A DNA stretch of 64,000 bases from assembly GCF_009674665.1 (NCBI RefSeq), contig NZ_WKJD01000019.1:62001-126000 (forward strand). The letters run 5' to 3'. This DNA is from Agromyces kandeliae. GTDB taxonomy: Bacteria > Actinomycetota > Actinomycetes > Actinomycetales > Microbacteriaceae. Of the stretch, positions 46,197-60,035 are shown piece after piece. Each line of letters begins with the position of its first letter. Positions within the stretch are counted from its first letter, which is position 1. Below the pieces are notes generated by a model. The model saw nothing but the letters and a program-made list of their open reading frames with translations. It made no database searches and was not told where the DNA came from. The position numbers were made by a program, and so were the translations under genes.

Positions 46197-48293
46197 GTGG
46201 CAACTCTGCACTGGGACCCCATCGACGATCGCGCGGTCGACACGGCGCGCGTGCTCGCCGCCGATGCCGTGGAGAAGGTCGGCAACGGCCACCCCGGCAC
46301 GGCGATGAGCCTCGCGCCCGTCGCGTACCTGCTCTTCCAGAAGGTGATGCGCCGTGACCCGGCCGACCACGACTGGCTCGGGCGGGACCGCTTCATCCTC
46401 TCGGCGGGCCACAGCTCGCTGACGCAGTACGTCCAGCTGTACCTCGCCGGCGACGGCCTCGAACTGTCCGACCTCGAGGCGCTGCGCACGTGGGGCTCGA
46501 AGACCCCCGGCCACCCCGAGTACGGCCACACGGCCGGCGTCGAGATCACGACCGGACCGCTCGGCCAGGGCCTGGCGTCGGCGGTCGGCTTCGCCTACGC
46601 CGCACGCTACGAGCGCGGCCTGTTCGACCCCGAGGCGGCAGACGGCGAGAGCCCGTTCGACCACCACGTGTACGTGATCGCCTCCGACGGCGACCTCGAG
46701 GAGGGCGTGACGAGCGAGGCCTCCTCGCTCGCGGGCCACCAGCAGCTCGGCAACCTCGTCGTCATCTACGACTCGAACCAGATCTCGATCGAGGACGACA
46801 CCGACATCGCCTTCACCGAAGACGTCGCGAAGCGCTACGAGGCCTACGGATGGCACGTGCAGACGGTCGACTGGAAGAAGACCGGCGACTACGTCGAGGA
46901 CGTCGCCGAGCTCAACGACGCCATCGAGGCCGCCAAGGCCGAGACAGGCAAGCCGTCGATCATCGTCCTGAAGACGATCATCGGCTGGCCCGCGCCCAAG
47001 AAGCAGAACACCGGCAAGATCCACGGTTCCGCGCTCGGCGCGGAGGAGCTCGCCGCGACCAAGGAGGTGCTCGGGTTCGACCCCGCGCAGAACTTCGCCG
47101 TGGCCGACGAGGTCATCGAGCGCACCCGCGGCAACGCGCGGGACCGCGCCGCCGAGGCCAAGCAGGCCTGGCAGGCGTCGTTCGACGCGTGGGCCGCCGC
47201 GAACCCCGAGCGCAAGGCGCTGCTCGACCGACTCGAGGCCGGCGAGCTGCCCGAGGGCCTCGAGGCCGCCCTCCCGGTGTTCGAACCGGGCAAGGACGTC
47301 TCGACGCGCGCCGCGTCCGGCAAGGCGATCAATGCGCTCGCCGCTCACCTCCCCGAGCTCTGGGGCGGATCCGCCGACCTCGCGGAGTCGAACCTGACCA
47401 CGATCAACGGTGCGCCGTCGTTCGTCCCCGCCGAGCACTCGACCCACGAGTTCCCCGGGAACCGGCACGGCCGAGTGCTGCACTTCGGCATCCGCGAGCA
47501 CGCCATGGGCGCGATACTGAACGGCATCGTCCTGCACGGACCGACGCGCGCCTTCGGCGGCACGTTCCTCATCTTCAGCGACTACATGCGCCCGGCCGTC
47601 CGTCTCGCCGCGCTCATGCAGATCCCGTCGATCTTCGTCTGGACGCACGACTCCGTCGCCCTCGGCGAGGACGGACCGACGCACCAGCCGATCGAGCAGC
47701 TCAGCGCCCTGCGGGCGATCCCGCACCTGTCCGTCGTGCGGCCGGCCGACGCGAACGAGACCGCCTGGTCCTGGCTCGAGATCCTGAAGCGCCGCGGCGG
47801 CCCCGCGGGCATCGCCCTGACCCGTCAGAACGTGGCCGTGTTCGAGCGCGGCGAGGGCGAGGCATCCGGCGACACGCTCGCAGCGGCGTCGAACGTCGCG
47901 AAGGGCGCGTACGTCCTGGCCGAGGCCGCGTCGGGCACTCCCGACGTGATCCTCATCGCCACCGGCTCCGAGGTGCAGGTCGCGCTCGCCGCGCGCGAGC
48001 AGCTCGCCGCCGACGGCGTGGCCGCCCGCGTGGTGTCCGCGCCGAGCCTCGAGTGGTTCGAGGAGCAGTCGGCGGAGTACCGCGAGTCGGTGCTGCCGTC
48101 GTCCGTGACCGCCCGAGTCAGCGTCGAGGCGGGGCTCGCCCTCAGCTGGTACCGCTACCTCGGCACGCGCGGCCGCGCGGTGTCCATCGAGCACTTCGGC
48201 GCCTCCGCCGACTACAAGACCCTGTTCCGCGAGTTCGGCATCACGCCTGAGCACGTCGTGGCCGCCGCGAAGGAATCGCTCGCGTCGAGCTGA
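46197..48293 (+). CDS. tkt: Transketolase
   Basis: 698 aa, full length, GTG start with GAAGGA 10 bases upstream. ThDP motif [13 protein letters not shown] (about 164-176) to D-S-N-Q-I-S (about 192-197); [12 protein letters not shown] (about 29-40) and the [14 protein letters not shown] (about 485-498) are transketolase signatures. First gene of tkt-tal-pgi-zwf-opcA-pgl, the pentose phosphate operon. Confidence 0.97.
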   Translation: MATLHWDPIDDRAVDTARVLAADAVEKVGNGHPGTAMSLAPVAYLLFQKVMRRDPADHDWLGRDRFILSAGHSSLTQYVQLYLAGDGLELSDLEALRTWGSKTPGHPEYGHTAGVEITTGPLGQGLASAVGFAYAARYERGLFDPEAADGESPFDHHVYVIASDGDLEEGVTSEASSLAGHQQLGNLVVIYDSNQISIEDDTDIAFTEDVAKRYEAYGWHVQTVDWKKTGDYVEDVAELNDAIEAAKAETGKPSIIVLKTIIGWPAPKKQNTGKIHGSALGAEELAATKEVLGFDPAQNFAVADEVIERTRGNARDRAAEAKQAWQASFDAWAAANPERKALLDRLEAGELPEGLEAALPVFEPGKDVSTRAASGKAINALAAHLPELWGGSADLAESNLTTINGAPSFVPAEHSTHEFPGNRHGRVLHFGIREHAMGAILNGIVLHGPTRAFGGTFLIFSDYMRPAVRLAALMQIPSIFVWTHDSVALGEDGPTHQPIEQLSALRAIPHLSVVRPADANETAWSWLEILKRRGGPAGIALTRQNVAVFERGEGEASGDTLAAASNVAKGAYVLAEAASGTPDVILIATGSEVQVALAAREQLAADGVAARVVSAPSLEWFEEQSAEYRESVLPSSVTARVSVEAGLALSWYRYLGTRGRAVSIEHFGASADYKTLFREFGITPEHVVAAAKESLASS

Positions 48294-48316
48294 CCGAGCA
48301 CGAAGGAGACATCATC

Positions 48317-49426
48317 ATGAGCACCACTCCCACCGCCGCCCTCTCGCAGGCCGGCGTCAGCATCTGGCTCGACGACCTCTCGCGCGAGCGGATCACCTCG
48401 GGCGGCCTCGAGCGGCTCATCGCCGAGCGCGACGTCGTCGGCGTCACCACGAACCCGACGATCTTCGCCGGGGCGCTCGCCAAGGGCGACGCCTACCGCG
48501 ACCAGGTCGCCGCGCTCGCGGCCGACGGTGCCGACGTCGACCGCGCCGTCTTCGAGATCACCACCGACGACGTGCGCGACGCCGCCGACCACTTCCGTCC
48601 GGTCTACGACCGCACCGACGGCTACGACGGCCGCGTCTCGATCGAGGTCTCCCCCGACCTCGCGAACGAGACCGATGCGACCATCTCCGAGGCGCACCGT
48701 CTCTGGGACAAGGTCGACCGTCCCAACGTCATGATCAAGATCCCCGCCACCAAGGCCGGCCTCCCGGCGATCACCGCGGCGATCGGCGCGGGCATCAGCG
48801 TCAACGTGACGCTGATCTTCAGCCTCGACCGGTACCGCGAGGTCATCGACGCCTACCTGACCGGGCTCGGGCAGGCGAAGGCGGCCGGCATCGACCTGTC
48901 GACGATCCACTCCGTCGCCTCGTTCTTCGTCTCGCGCGTCGACACCGAGATCGACAAGCGCCTCGAGGCGATCGGCTCGCCCGAGGCGATCGCGCTCAAG
49001 AGCCGGGCCGGCGTGGCCAACGCCCGGCTCGCGTACGAGCTGTACCTGCAGCAGTTCGCCGCGCCGCGCGCGGTCGCGCTCCTCGACGCAGGCGCCAACC
49101 GGCAGCGCCCGCTGTGGGCCTCCACCGGCGTCAAGGACCCCGCACTTCCCGACACGCTCTACGTGACCGAGCTCGTCGCCCACGGCGTGGTGAACACCAT
49201 GCCCGAGAAGACCCTCGAGGCGACCTTCGACCACGGGGTCATCGAGGGAGACACCGTCACCGGCGCATTCGCCGAGGCGGGACGCGTGCTCGACGCGCTG
49301 GCCGGCGTCGGCGTCGACTACGACGACGTCACGGAGCTCCTCGAACGCGAGGGCGTCGACAAGTTCATCGTCTCCTGGAACGAGCTCCTCGACACCGTGC
49401 GCTCCGCCCTGGAGGCAGCTCGGTGA
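48317..49426 (+). CDS. tal: Transaldolase
   Basis: 369 aa, the longer actinobacterial type. Schiff-base lysine in V-M-I-K-I-P-A-T (about 136-143), T-T-N-P-T-I-F near residue 45, and V-N-V-T-L-I-F-S (about 162-169). A GAAGGAG ribosome site lies upstream. The stop overlaps the pgi GTG start by 4 bases. Confidence 0.97.
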   Translation: MSTTPTAALSQAGVSIWLDDLSRERITSGGLERLIAERDVVGVTTNPTIFAGALAKGDAYRDQVAALAADGADVDRAVFEITTDDVRDAADHFRPVYDRTDGYDGRVSIEVSPDLANETDATISEAHRLWDKVDRPNVMIKIPATKAGLPAITAAIGAGISVNVTLIFSLDRYREVIDAYLTGLGQAKAAGIDLSTIHSVASFFVSRVDTEIDKRLEAIGSPEAIALKSRAGVANARLAYELYLQQFAAPRAVALLDAGANRQRPLWASTGVKDPALPDTLYVTELVAHGVVNTMPEKTLEATFDHGVIEGDTVTGAFAEAGRVLDALAGVGVDYDDVTELLEREGVDKFIVSWNELLDTVRSALEAAR

Positions 49427-51027
49427 ATGTCCGGATCTCCGTGAGCGGCCCAGCGGCCGACGCGGTGCGCCGCATCGTGCCGCAGCTGGTGGCCGACCGG
49501 GTGGCGACGGGCATCACCTCGCTCGACGCGAGCCTGTGGGGGCCGGCCGCCGAGGAGGAGGCCGCGAACCGTCTCGGCTGGACCGAGGCGATCGCGGTGT
49601 CCCGGCCGCTCCTGCCCGAGATCGCGGCGCTCCGCGACGAGCTCCGCGCCCGCGGGATCGATCACGTGGTGCTCGCGGGCATGGGAGGCTCCTCCCTCGC
49701 TCCCGAGGTCATCGCCCGCACGGCAGGCGCCGATCTCACCGTGCTCGATTCGACCGAGCCCGGCCAGGTCCGGTCGGCGATCGCCGACCGACTCCAGCGG
49801 ACGGTGCTCGTCGTCGCGTCGAAGTCCGGATCCACCGTCGAGACCGATTCGCAGCGTCGGGCCTACGAGCAGGCGTTCCTCGACGCCGGCATCGACCCTG
49901 CGACGCGCATCGTCGTCGTCACCGACCCGGGTTCGCCGCTCGAGGGGTCCGCACACGCGGCGGGCTACCGGGTCTTCACGGCGGACCCGACGGTCGGCGG
50001 ACGCTACTCGGCGCTCACGGCCTTCGGCCTCGTGCCGACGGGCCTCGCCGGAGTCGACCTCGGGGAGCTCCTCGACGAGGCGGAGGCGATCGAACTCGCC
50101 CTCGCGATCGATTCAGAGGAGAACCCCGGGCTGGTCCTCGGCGCCGCGATCGCCGGGACCGACCCGCGCAGGGACAAGCTCGCGATCGTCGCCGACGGCA
50201 CCCACATCGTCGGGTTCGCCGACTGGGCCGAGCAGCTCATCGCCGAATCGACGGGCAAGGAGGGCACGGGCATCCTGCCCGTCGTCCTCGGCCCGGGTGC
50301 CCCGGAGCTCGTGTCCCGTCCGTCCGACCTGCAGGTCGTGCGCCTCGTCGACGACGCGGGCACCGAGCGCTTCGCGGAGGGCACCGACGGGGAGATCCGC
50401 GTCTCGGGCACGCTCGGCGCGCAGCTGCTCGCCTGGGAGTACGCGACGGCGGTCGCCGGGCGGCTCCTCGGCATCAACCCGTTCGACCAGCCCGACGTGG
50501 AGTCGGCGAAGGTCGCCGCGCGCGGTCTCCTCGAGGCGCGGCCGGAGCCTGCTCCGGCCGCATTCGTCGCCGGCGCGATCGAGGTCCGCGGCACGCCCGA
50601 CGTGATCGGTGCGGCAAGCGACCCGGCGTCCGCGGTCGAGGTCCTCCTCGAGGAGATCCCGGTCGACGGGTACCTCGCCGTGCAGGCCTACGTCGACCGG
50701 GTGGCGCACCCCGAGTTCGGACGGCTCCGCGACCTGCTCGCCGAGCGCAGCGGCCGCCCGGTCACGTTCGGCTGGGGTCCGAGATTCCTGCACTCCACCG
50801 GCCAGTACCACAAGGGCGGGCCCGCGCACGGGGCGTTCCTGCAGCTCGTGCAGCGCCCGACCGACGACCTCCCGATCCCCGGTCGACCGTTCACGTTCGG
50901 CGACCTCATCGCGGCCCAGGCCTCCGGCGACGCATCCGTCATCGCCGAGCACGGCCGGCCGGTCCTCACCCTGACCCTGCCCGATCCGAGCGCCGACCTG
51001 CGGTCGCTGCGCGCGGCCATCGGCTGA
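49423..51027 (+). CDS. pgi: Glucose-6-phosphate isomerase
   Basis: 534 aa, GTG 49423 overlapping the tal stop (GTGA). SIS-fold isomerase: [12 protein letters not shown] (about 84-95), [11 protein letters not shown] (about 129-139), and [16 protein letters not shown] (about 451-466), the conserved late motif with the active-site His/Lys. It belongs to the shorter actinobacterial/cyanobacterial form that occurs beside tal. It links glycolysis to the pentose phosphate genes around it. Confidence 0.92.
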   Translation: MNVRISVSGPAADAVRRIVPQLVADRVATGITSLDASLWGPAAEEEAANRLGWTEAIAVSRPLLPEIAALRDELRARGIDHVVLAGMGGSSLAPEVIARTAGADLTVLDSTEPGQVRSAIADRLQRTVLVVASKSGSTVETDSQRRAYEQAFLDAGIDPATRIVVVTDPGSPLEGSAHAAGYRVFTADPTVGGRYSALTAFGLVPTGLAGVDLGELLDEAEAIELALAIDSEENPGLVLGAAIAGTDPRRDKLAIVADGTHIVGFADWAEQLIAESTGKEGTGILPVVLGPGAPELVSRPSDLQVVRLVDDAGTERFAEGTDGEIRVSGTLGAQLLAWEYATAVAGRLLGINPFDQPDVESAKVAARGLLEARPEPAPAAFVAGAIEVRGTPDVIGAASDPASAVEVLLEEIPVDGYLAVQAYVDRVAHPEFGRLRDLLAERSGRPVTFGWGPRFLHSTGQYHKGGPAHGAFLQLVQRPTDDLPIPGRPFTFGDLIAAQASGDASVIAEHGRPVLTLTLPDPSADLRSLRAAIG

Positions 51028-51040
51028 TCCTGGAGCACGC

Positions 51041-52582
51041 ATGCATCCGGTCGAGATCACGGCGACGCACAACCCGTTGCGGTCGCCCAAGGACTACCGC
51101 CTGAACCGGATCGCCGGTCCGTCGAGCCTCATCATCTTCGGCGTCACCGGCGACCTCTCCCGCAAGAAGCTCATGCCCGCGGTCTACGACCTCGCGAATC
51201 GGGGGCTGCTGCCGCCGGGCTTCGCGCTCGTCGGCTTCGCCCGGCGCGACTGGGAGGACCAGGACTTCGCCGCAGTCGTGCACGACTCGGTGAAGAAGTA
51301 CGCCCGCACCGAGTTCCGCGAGGACGTCTGGAAGCAGCTCTCGCGCGGCATCCGCTTCGTCCAGGGCACCTTCGACGACGACGAGGCGTTCGCGCGCCTT
51401 CGACGCACCGTCGAGGGCCTGGACCGCGAGCGGGGCACCATGGGCAACCACGCGTTCTACCTGTCGATCCCGCCGAAGTCCTTCCCGCAGGTCACCGAGC
51501 AGCTCAAGCGCTCCGGCCTGACGGAGCAGAAGGGCGACCAGTGGCGGCGCGTCGTCATCGAGAAGCCGTTCGGATCCGACCTGAAGACGGCGATCGAACT
51601 GAACGACGTCGTCGCGTCGGTCTTCCCGCCCGACTCGGTCTTCCGGATCGATCACTACCTCGGCAAGGAGACGGTCCAGAACATCCTCGCGCTGCGGTTC
51701 GCCAACCAGCTCTACGAGCCCATCTGGAACGCCAACTTCGTCGACCACGTGCAGATCACGATGGCCGAGGACATCGGCGTGGGCGGGCGTGCCGGCTACT
51801 ACGACGGCATCGGCGCCGCACGCGACGTCATCCAGAACCACCTGCTGCAGTTGCTCGCGCTCACCGCGATGGAGGAGCCCATCTCGTTCGACGCGGCGGA
51901 CCTCCGTGCGGAGAAGGAGAAGATCCTCCGTGCGGTGCGCCTTCCGTCGGACCTCGCGACGGCGACTGCGCGCGGACAGTACTCGGGCGGATGGCAGGGC
52001 GGCGAGAAGGTCACCGGATTCCTCGACGAGGACGGGATGAATCCCGAATCGACGACCGAGACCTACGCGGCCATGAAGCTGCTCATCGGGACGCGCCGTT
52101 GGGCCGGCGTCCCCTTCTACCTCAGGGCCGGCAAGCGCCTCGGCCGCCGGGTGACCGAGATCGCGGTCGTCTTCAAGCGCGCGCCCCAGCAGGTGTTCGC
52201 CGACAGCCAGACGTCCCAGCTCGGCCAGAACGCGCTCGTGATCCGGGTGCAGCCCGACGAGGGCGTGACCATCCGGTTCGGCTCCAAGGTGCCCGGCGCG
52301 GGCATGCAGGTCCGCGACGTGACGATGGACTTCGGCTACGGACACGCGTTCACCGAAGCCAGCCCCGAGGCGTACGAACGACTCATCCTCGACGTGCTCC
52401 TCGGCGACCCGCCCCTCTTCCCCAGGCAGGAGGAGGTCGAGCTGTCCTGGAAGATCCTCGACCCGATCGAGGAGTTCTGGGCGTCGCAGGGTCGACCCGA
52501 GCAGTACAAGCCCGGATCGTGGGGCCCGGCCTCGGCCGACGAGCTCCTCGCCCGCGACGGACGCACCTGGAGGCGCCCATGA
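51041..52582 (+). CDS. zwf: Glucose-6-phosphate 1-dehydrogenase
   Basis: 513 aa. Rossmann motif G-V-T-G-D-L-S-R-K-K-L (about 32-42), the active-site R-I-D-H-Y-L-G-K-E (about 201-209), and the E-K-P-F-G (about 174-178). Oxidises glucose-6-phosphate with NADP (or NAD) as the entry to the oxidative pentose phosphate pathway. Its stop overlaps opcA, whose product assembles or activates it in actinobacteria. Confidence 0.97.
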   Translation: MHPVEITATHNPLRSPKDYRLNRIAGPSSLIIFGVTGDLSRKKLMPAVYDLANRGLLPPGFALVGFARRDWEDQDFAAVVHDSVKKYARTEFREDVWKQLSRGIRFVQGTFDDDEAFARLRRTVEGLDRERGTMGNHAFYLSIPPKSFPQVTEQLKRSGLTEQKGDQWRRVVIEKPFGSDLKTAIELNDVVASVFPPDSVFRIDHYLGKETVQNILALRFANQLYEPIWNANFVDHVQITMAEDIGVGGRAGYYDGIGAARDVIQNHLLQLLALTAMEEPISFDAADLRAEKEKILRAVRLPSDLATATARGQYSGGWQGGEKVTGFLDEDGMNPESTTETYAAMKLLIGTRRWAGVPFYLRAGKRLGRRVTEIAVVFKRAPQQVFADSQTSQLGQNALVIRVQPDEGVTIRFGSKVPGAGMQVRDVTMDFGYGHAFTEASPEAYERLILDVLLGDPPLFPRQEEVELSWKILDPIEEFWASQGRPEQYKPGSWGPASADELLARDGRTWRRP

Positions 52583-53544
52583 TCGTCGAACTGCCCGACA
52601 CGACCACGAGCCAGGTCTCGAAGACGCTCGTGAAGATCCGCGAGGAGGGCGGCGTCGTGGCCCTCGGCCGCGTGCTGACCCTCGTCATCGCGACCACGCA
52701 CGACGCCGAGGAGGAGGCGATCGAGGCGGCGAACGACGCGTCCAGGGAACACCCGATGCGCGTCATCGTCGTCTCGACCGTCGACCAGGGCGACCCCGAC
52801 GTCAGCCGGCTCGACGCGGAGATCCGCGTGGGCGGCGACGCGGGGGCGAGCGAGGTCGTCATCCTCAGGGCGAGCGGAGACGCCGCCCAGGACGAGCAGG
52901 GTCTCGTGATGGGGCTCCTCCTCCCCGACGCCCCGGTGGTCACCTGGTGGCCGGGCGCGGCGCCCGAGGTACCCGGCGACTCCCCGCTCGGCAGGATCGC
53001 CCAGCGGCGCATCACGGACGCGTCCATGCAGTCCGACCCGCAGGCCGCGCTCGACGCGCTCGCCGCGAGCTACCGGCCCGGCGATGCCGACTTCGCGTGG
53101 ACTCGGCTCACGCTGTGGCGGGCGCAGCTCGCGGCCGTGCTCGACCAGCCACCGTACGAATCGGTGACCACGGTGCAGGTGACCGGGTCGATCGATTCCC
53201 CGTCGACGACGCTGCTCGCCGCCTGGTTGTCCATGCAGCTCGGCGCATCGACGAACTGCGCACTGACCGGACTCGAGCACGGCTCGCACGGCATCCGCGG
53301 AGTCTCGCTCGGCCGGGCGACCGGCACGATCGAGCTCGTCCGGGACCTGCCGGGCGTCGCCACGCTGCGTCAGCCCGGCCAGCCGGTGCACGATGTCGCA
53401 CTCCCCCGGCGCAGCCTCCGTGACTGCCTCGCCGACGAGCTGCGCCGCCTCGATCCCGACGAGCTGTACGGTGAGGTGATCACCCGGGGGCTCGGCCTGC
53501 TCCCCGACCACCGCACCCCCGCGAGCGAAGGAGCCACCGCATGA
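52579..53544 (+). CDS. opcA: Glucose-6-phosphate dehydrogenase assembly protein OpcA
   Basis: 321 aa, starting MIVELPDTTTSQVSKTLVKI, the OpcA N terminus, with V-V-T-W-W-P-G (about 115-121) and D-A-S-M-Q-S-D-P (about 147-154) in the conserved core. OpcA acts as allosteric/assembly partner of Zwf. ATGA overlaps with zwf upstream and pgl downstream. Confidence 0.94.
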   Translation: MIVELPDTTTSQVSKTLVKIREEGGVVALGRVLTLVIATTHDAEEEAIEAANDASREHPMRVIVVSTVDQGDPDVSRLDAEIRVGGDAGASEVVILRASGDAAQDEQGLVMGLLLPDAPVVTWWPGAAPEVPGDSPLGRIAQRRITDASMQSDPQAALDALAASYRPGDADFAWTRLTLWRAQLAAVLDQPPYESVTTVQVTGSIDSPSTTLLAAWLSMQLGASTNCALTGLEHGSHGIRGVSLGRATGTIELVRDLPGVATLRQPGQPVHDVALPRRSLRDCLADELRRLDPDELYGEVITRGLGLLPDHRTPASEGATA

Positions 53545-54311
53545 CGAACGAGCGGCGCGTACTCGTCCATCCCGACAAGGACACCCTCGCCGGGGCGGTC
53601 GCCGCTCGCTTCATCACCAAGGTCCTCGACCTGCTCGATGCGCAGGAGACGGTCCACGTGGTGCTCACCGGAGGTTCCATGGGCGCCGCCGTGCTCGAGG
53701 CCGTCCGCGCGTCCCCAGCGCACAAGTCCATCGACTGGCAGCGCATCCACTTCTGGTGGGGCGACGAGCGATGGGTCCCCGCGGGCGACGACGAGCGCAA
53801 CGACCGGCAGTCGCGCGAGGCGCTCCTGGACGCACTGCACCTGCCCGACGACCACGTCCACCCGTTCCCGGCGTCGGATTCCGGGCTCTCGCTCGACGAG
53901 GCGGCCGACGCCTATGCGTCGGAGCTCGCCGCGCACGGGGCCGACGGCCTCCCGCATCCGGTGTTCGACATCGTGTTCCTCGGAGTGGGACCCGACGGCC
54001 ACATCGCCTCGCTGTTCCCGCACCGGTCGGGAATCCAGGTCGTGGATCGGCCCGTGATCGCCGTCCGCGACTCGCCGAAGCCGCCGCCCGAGCGTCTGAG
54101 CCTGACCCGACCGGTCATCAACGCGGCGCAACGTGTCTGGCTGGTTCTGGCCGGCGCCGACAAGGCGTCGGCGCTCGGTCTCGCGCTCGCCGGAGCGAGC
54201 CGCGACGAAGTGCCCGTCGCGGGGATCAAGGGTCGGCGACGCACCGTCTTCTTCGTCGATCGGGATGCCGCGGCCGAGGTCCCCGACGCGCTCATCGCCC
54301 GCGACTACTGA
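53541..54311 (+). CDS. pgl: 6-Phosphogluconolactonase
   Basis: 256 aa. V-L-T-G-G-S-M-G (about 39-46, usual T-G-G-S), H-F-W-W-G-D-E-R-W-V-P (about 71-81), and G-V-G-P-D-G-H-I-A-S-L-F-P (about 149-161), the 6PGL/NagB-type active site with D and H. Last gene of the operon, followed by a very strong hairpin. No gnd gene follows. Confidence 0.96.
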   Translation: MTNERRVLVHPDKDTLAGAVAARFITKVLDLLDAQETVHVVLTGGSMGAAVLEAVRASPAHKSIDWQRIHFWWGDERWVPAGDDERNDRQSREALLDALHLPDDHVHPFPASDSGLSLDEAADAYASELAAHGADGLPHPVFDIVFLGVGPDGHIASLFPHRSGIQVVDRPVIAVRDSPKPPPERLSLTRPVINAAQRVWLVLAGADKASALGLALAGASRDEVPVAGIKGRRRTVFFVDRDAAAEVPDALIARDY

Positions 54312-54340
54312 GACGACGCGACGACCGTCCTGCCGGCGCG

Positions 54341-54390
54341 CCGGGTACGACGAAGGGCCGCCCCGCGGGGCGGCCCTTCGTCGTACCCGG
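54341..54390. terminator. Bidirectional terminator, 24-bp perfect stem
   Basis: Arms 54341-54364 and 54367-54390 are perfect complements with only 2 bases between them. It separates the convergent pentose phosphate operon and rbpA. Confidence 0.9.
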
Positions 54391-54398
54391 GTCGGGAT

Positions 54399-54764
54399 TC
54401 AGTCGTTCGCAGCGGTCCCGCGACGGGCGCGCAGCTGCTGCAGCGCCTCCTCGAGGAGGGCGGCAGCCTCCTCCTCGCTGCGGCGCTCCTTCACGTACGC
54501 GAGGTGCGTCTTGTACGGCTCGAGCTTCGCCACAGCGGGCGGGTTGTCCTTGTCACGGCCGGCCGGCAGGCCGGTCGACGGGCTGTCGATGACGTCCGGG
54601 ATCTCCTCCTCGGGCACGTTGGCCGCGAAGTACCGCACGGTCTCGTTGCCCTGGGCGTCCCAGTAGCTCACGGCGACGCGCTCGGCGTGGAACCCACGGT
54701 CCTGCTCGCCCATCGGACCCGAACCGACCCGCGAACCGCGGATCGCGCTGTTTCCAGAAACCAC
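54399..54764 (-). CDS. rbpA: RNA polymerase-binding protein RbpA
   Basis: 121 aa, GTG start with GGAGGAGA upstream. The RbpA N-terminal tail, core R-G-F-H-A-E-R-V-A-V-S-Y-W (about 23-35), R-Y-F-A-A-N-V-P (about 44-51), and the linker/sigma-interaction domain T-H-L-A-Y-V-K-E-R-R-S-E-E-E (about 86-99) match the actinobacterial factor that stabilises RNA polymerase with the principal sigma. The core lacks the zinc cysteines present in the Streptomyces version. It lies just downstream of secG. Confidence 0.93.
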   Translation of the reverse strand: MVSGNSAIRGSRVGSGPMGEQDRGFHAERVAVSYWDAQGNETVRYFAANVPEEEIPDVIDSPSTGLPAGRDKDNPPAVAKLEPYKTHLAYVKERRSEEEAAALLEEALQQLRARRGTAAND

Positions 54765-54774
54765 GTCTCCTCCG

Positions 54775-55026
54775 TCAGATTCCGGCGTCGAACTTGGTGA
54801 TGAGTCCGAGCACCACGATGCACGTCACCCAGACGAGTCCGAGGATGATCGTGATGCGGTTGAGGTTGCGCTCCGCGACCCCGGACGCACCGAGGTTCGA
54901 CGTGACGCCGCCGCCGAACATGTCGGACAGCCCGCCGCCGCGGCCCTTGTGCAGCAGGATCAGGAGCGTGAGCAGGATGCTCGTGAGGCCGAGCAGCACC
55001 TGCAGGACGACCTGGAGAATCTCCAC
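54775..55026 (-). CDS. secG: Preprotein translocase subunit SecG
   Basis: 83 aa from GTG 55026, with two membrane helices (about 4-24 and 54-74) and the G-R-G-G-G-L-S-D-M-F-G-G-G loop between, the SecG signature. It helps the SecYEG channel. An upstream in-frame ATG at 55107 was rejected because GGAAAGG precedes the GTG and the family starts here. TATACT lies about 48 bases upstream. Confidence 0.93.
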   Translation of the reverse strand: MEILQVVLQVLLGLTSILLTLLILLHKGRGGGLSDMFGGGVTSNLGASGVAERNLNRITIILGLVWVTCIVVLGLITKFDAGI

Positions 55027-55073
55027 GGTGAAACCTTTCCGGGCATGACCGGGTATGTCGATGCCGCCTGTCG

Positions 55074-55079
55074 AGTATA
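55074..55079 (-). promoter_or_regulatory. -10 candidate for secG
   Basis: TATACT on the minus strand immediately after the tpiA terminator stem, so its -35 region falls inside the hairpin. Confidence 0.5.
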
Positions 55080-55080
55080 G

Positions 55081-55133
55081 CCGCAGCGCCGTCCGGCCAA
55101 CGCCCACGCGGGCGCGGCCGGACGGCGCTGCGG
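55081..55133 (-). terminator. Terminator of gap-pgk-tpiA operon
   Basis: Perfect 18-bp stem (55081-55098 with 55116-55133); the 17-base loop holds a further GCCC/GGGC pairing. It begins 19 bases after the tpiA stop. Confidence 0.85.
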
Positions 55134-55152
55134 TGGAATCGGGGTCCTCGGA

Positions 55153-55931
55153 TCAGGCCCCGACGTGCTTCTTGAAGCGGACGATGCTCGAGAACTCGTC
55201 GAGGTCGAGGCTCGCACCCCCGACCAGCGCGCCGTCGACATCGGGCTCCCGCATGAAGGCAGCGATGTTGGCCGCCTTCACGGAGCCGCCGTAGAGGATG
55301 CGGGTCGACGCCGCGAGCTCGGCACCGGCGATATCGGCGAGCACGCCGCGGAGGGCCGCGGCGACCTGCTGCGCCTGCTCGGGCGTGGCCGCCTGGCCCG
55401 ACCCGATCGCCCAGACGGGCTCGTAGGCGACGACGAGTCCCTTGGACACGTCGACGCCCTCCAGCGCGGCACGGAGCTGCGCGACGGGCACGGCGCTGGC
55501 GCCGTGCTGCTCGAGGTCCTCCGCGGTCTCGCCGACGCACAGCACCGGAACGAGCCCATGGCGGTGCGAGGCGATCACCTTGGCGTTCACGACGTCGTCG
55601 GCCTCGGCGTGCATGGTGCGGCGCTCCGAGTGGCCGATGATGACGTACGCGCAGTCGAGCTTGGCCAGGAAGGCACCCGACACCTCGCCGGTGTAGGCGC
55701 CCGAGTCCTTGGCCGAGAGGTCCTGCGCGCCGTACTTCACCGGCAGGTCGTCGGCCGACACGAGCGTCTGGACGGAGCGCAGGTCGGTGAACGGCGGGAA
55801 GACCGCCACCTCGGCGTCGGCGAAGTCGTGCTTCGCGTCCGAGAGGTTCCACGCGAGCTTCTGGACGAACGCGATCGCCTGCAGGTGATCGAGGTTCATC
55901 TTCCAGTTGCCCGCGATGAACGGGGTGCGGG

Positions 55932-55941
<10 letters not shown>
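55153..55941 (-). CDS. tpiA: Triosephosphate isomerase
   Basis: 262 aa. I-A-G-N-W-K-M-N (about 9-16) with the active-site Lys, I-G-H-S-E-R-R (about 102-108) with catalytic His, and [10 protein letters not shown] (about 173-182) with catalytic Glu. Overlaps the pgk 3' end by 10 bases. Last gene of gap-pgk-tpiA. Confidence 0.97.
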
Positions 55942-57146
<1,205 letters not shown>

Positions 57147-57157
57147 GTCAGCTCGAT

Positions 57158-58884
<1,727 letters not shown>

Positions 58885-59011
58885 TGCTTCTCCTTGTCAG
58901 CAGCCGGGTGAACCGGACGTCTGCCCGGGGACCGCGGCGTTCTCGATCCTATGCCCGTGGTCGGGCCGGATGACGGGGGTTGACGGCGTTCGGGCGCCGT
59001 TCGGGCGCCGT

Positions 59012-59992
59012 TCAGACGTCGTCGAGGTCGGCCGGCAGGTTCGCCTCGGTGCCCGGCACGCCGAGTTCGACGGCGCGCTTGTCGGCCATCGCCAGCAGTC
59101 GACGGATGCGTCCTGCGACCGCGTCCTTCGTCAGCGGCGGGTCGGCGTGGTGGCCGAGCTCGTCGAGGCTCGCGTCGCGATGGGCCAGGCGCAGGTCGCC
59201 GGCGTACTTCAGGTGGTCGGGGATCTCGTCGCCGAGGATCTCCATCGCCCGCTCGACCCGGGCGCAGGCCGCCACGGCGGCCTGCGCGGAGCGGCGGAGG
59301 TTCGCGTCGTCGAAGTTCACGAGCCGGTTCGCCGTCGCCCGGACCTCGCGTCGCTGACGCAGCTCCTCCCAGTTCCGGACCGTCTCGTCGGCGCCCATGA
59401 GTGCGAGCATCGCACTGATGGCCTCGCCGTCGCGGATCACGACCCGATGCACGCCGCGCACCTCGCGGGCCTTCGCGGAGACGCCGAGCCGCCCGGCGGC
59501 GCCCACGAGCGCCATGGCCGTCTCGCCGCCGGGGCAGGTCACCTCGAGCGCCGCGGACCGACCCGGGTCGGTGAGGCTCCCCCGCGCCAGGAACGCGCCG
59601 CGCCACACTGCCGCCACCTCATCGCGCGAACCGGTGGTCAGCTTGTTGGGCAGCCCGCGCACCGGCCGTCGGCGCGCGTCGAGCAGCCCGGTCTGGCGCG
59701 CGAGCGTCTCACCGCCATCGAGCACGCGCACGAGGTACTGGTTCGTCCGGCGCAGGCCGGATGCGGAGATCACCGAGACGTCGGGCCGGACGCCGTACAG
59801 CTCGCCGAGGTCGCGGGTCACCCTGCGCGCGATCGACGGCGCGTCGAGCTCGGCCTCGATGGCGATCCGGCTCGAGATGATGTGGAGTCCCCCGGCGAAT
59901 CGGAGCACGGATGCCAACTCCGCGGCTCGAACCGAGGTCCGGGTGACCTCGACCTTCGCCAGCTCCTCTTTCACCTCAGCGGTCAGGGCCAC
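59012..59992 (-). CDS. whiA: Sporulation/cell-division regulator WhiA
   Basis: 326 aa. N-terminal degenerate LAGLIDADG homing-endonuclease-like domain ([12 protein letters not shown] at 3-14, with [10 protein letters not shown] near 131-140) and C-terminal helix-turn-helix (about 230-318, R-I-R-R-L-L near the end). In Streptomyces it acts with WhiB at division promoters; the gene is conserved in non-sporulating actinobacteria. Downstream of rapZ with a 43-base gap; the yvcK gene usually between them is missing. Confidence 0.95.
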   Translation of the reverse strand: MALTAEVKEELAKVEVTRTSVRAAELASVLRFAGGLHIISSRIAIEAELDAPSIARRVTRDLGELYGVRPDVSVISASGLRRTNQYLVRVLDGGETLARQTGLLDARRRPVRGLPNKLTTGSRDEVAAVWRGAFLARGSLTDPGRSAALEVTCPGGETAMALVGAAGRLGVSAKAREVRGVHRVVIRDGEAISAMLALMGADETVRNWEELRQRREVRATANRLVNFDDANLRRSAQAAVAACARVERAMEILGDEIPDHLKYAGDLRLAHRDASLDELGHHADPPLTKDAVAGRIRRLLAMADKRAVELGVPGTEANLPADLDDV

Positions 59993-60035
59993 GTGGTCGT
60001 CCTCTCTGTGTTGCGTCGGCGCCGTCGGCGCCGGT

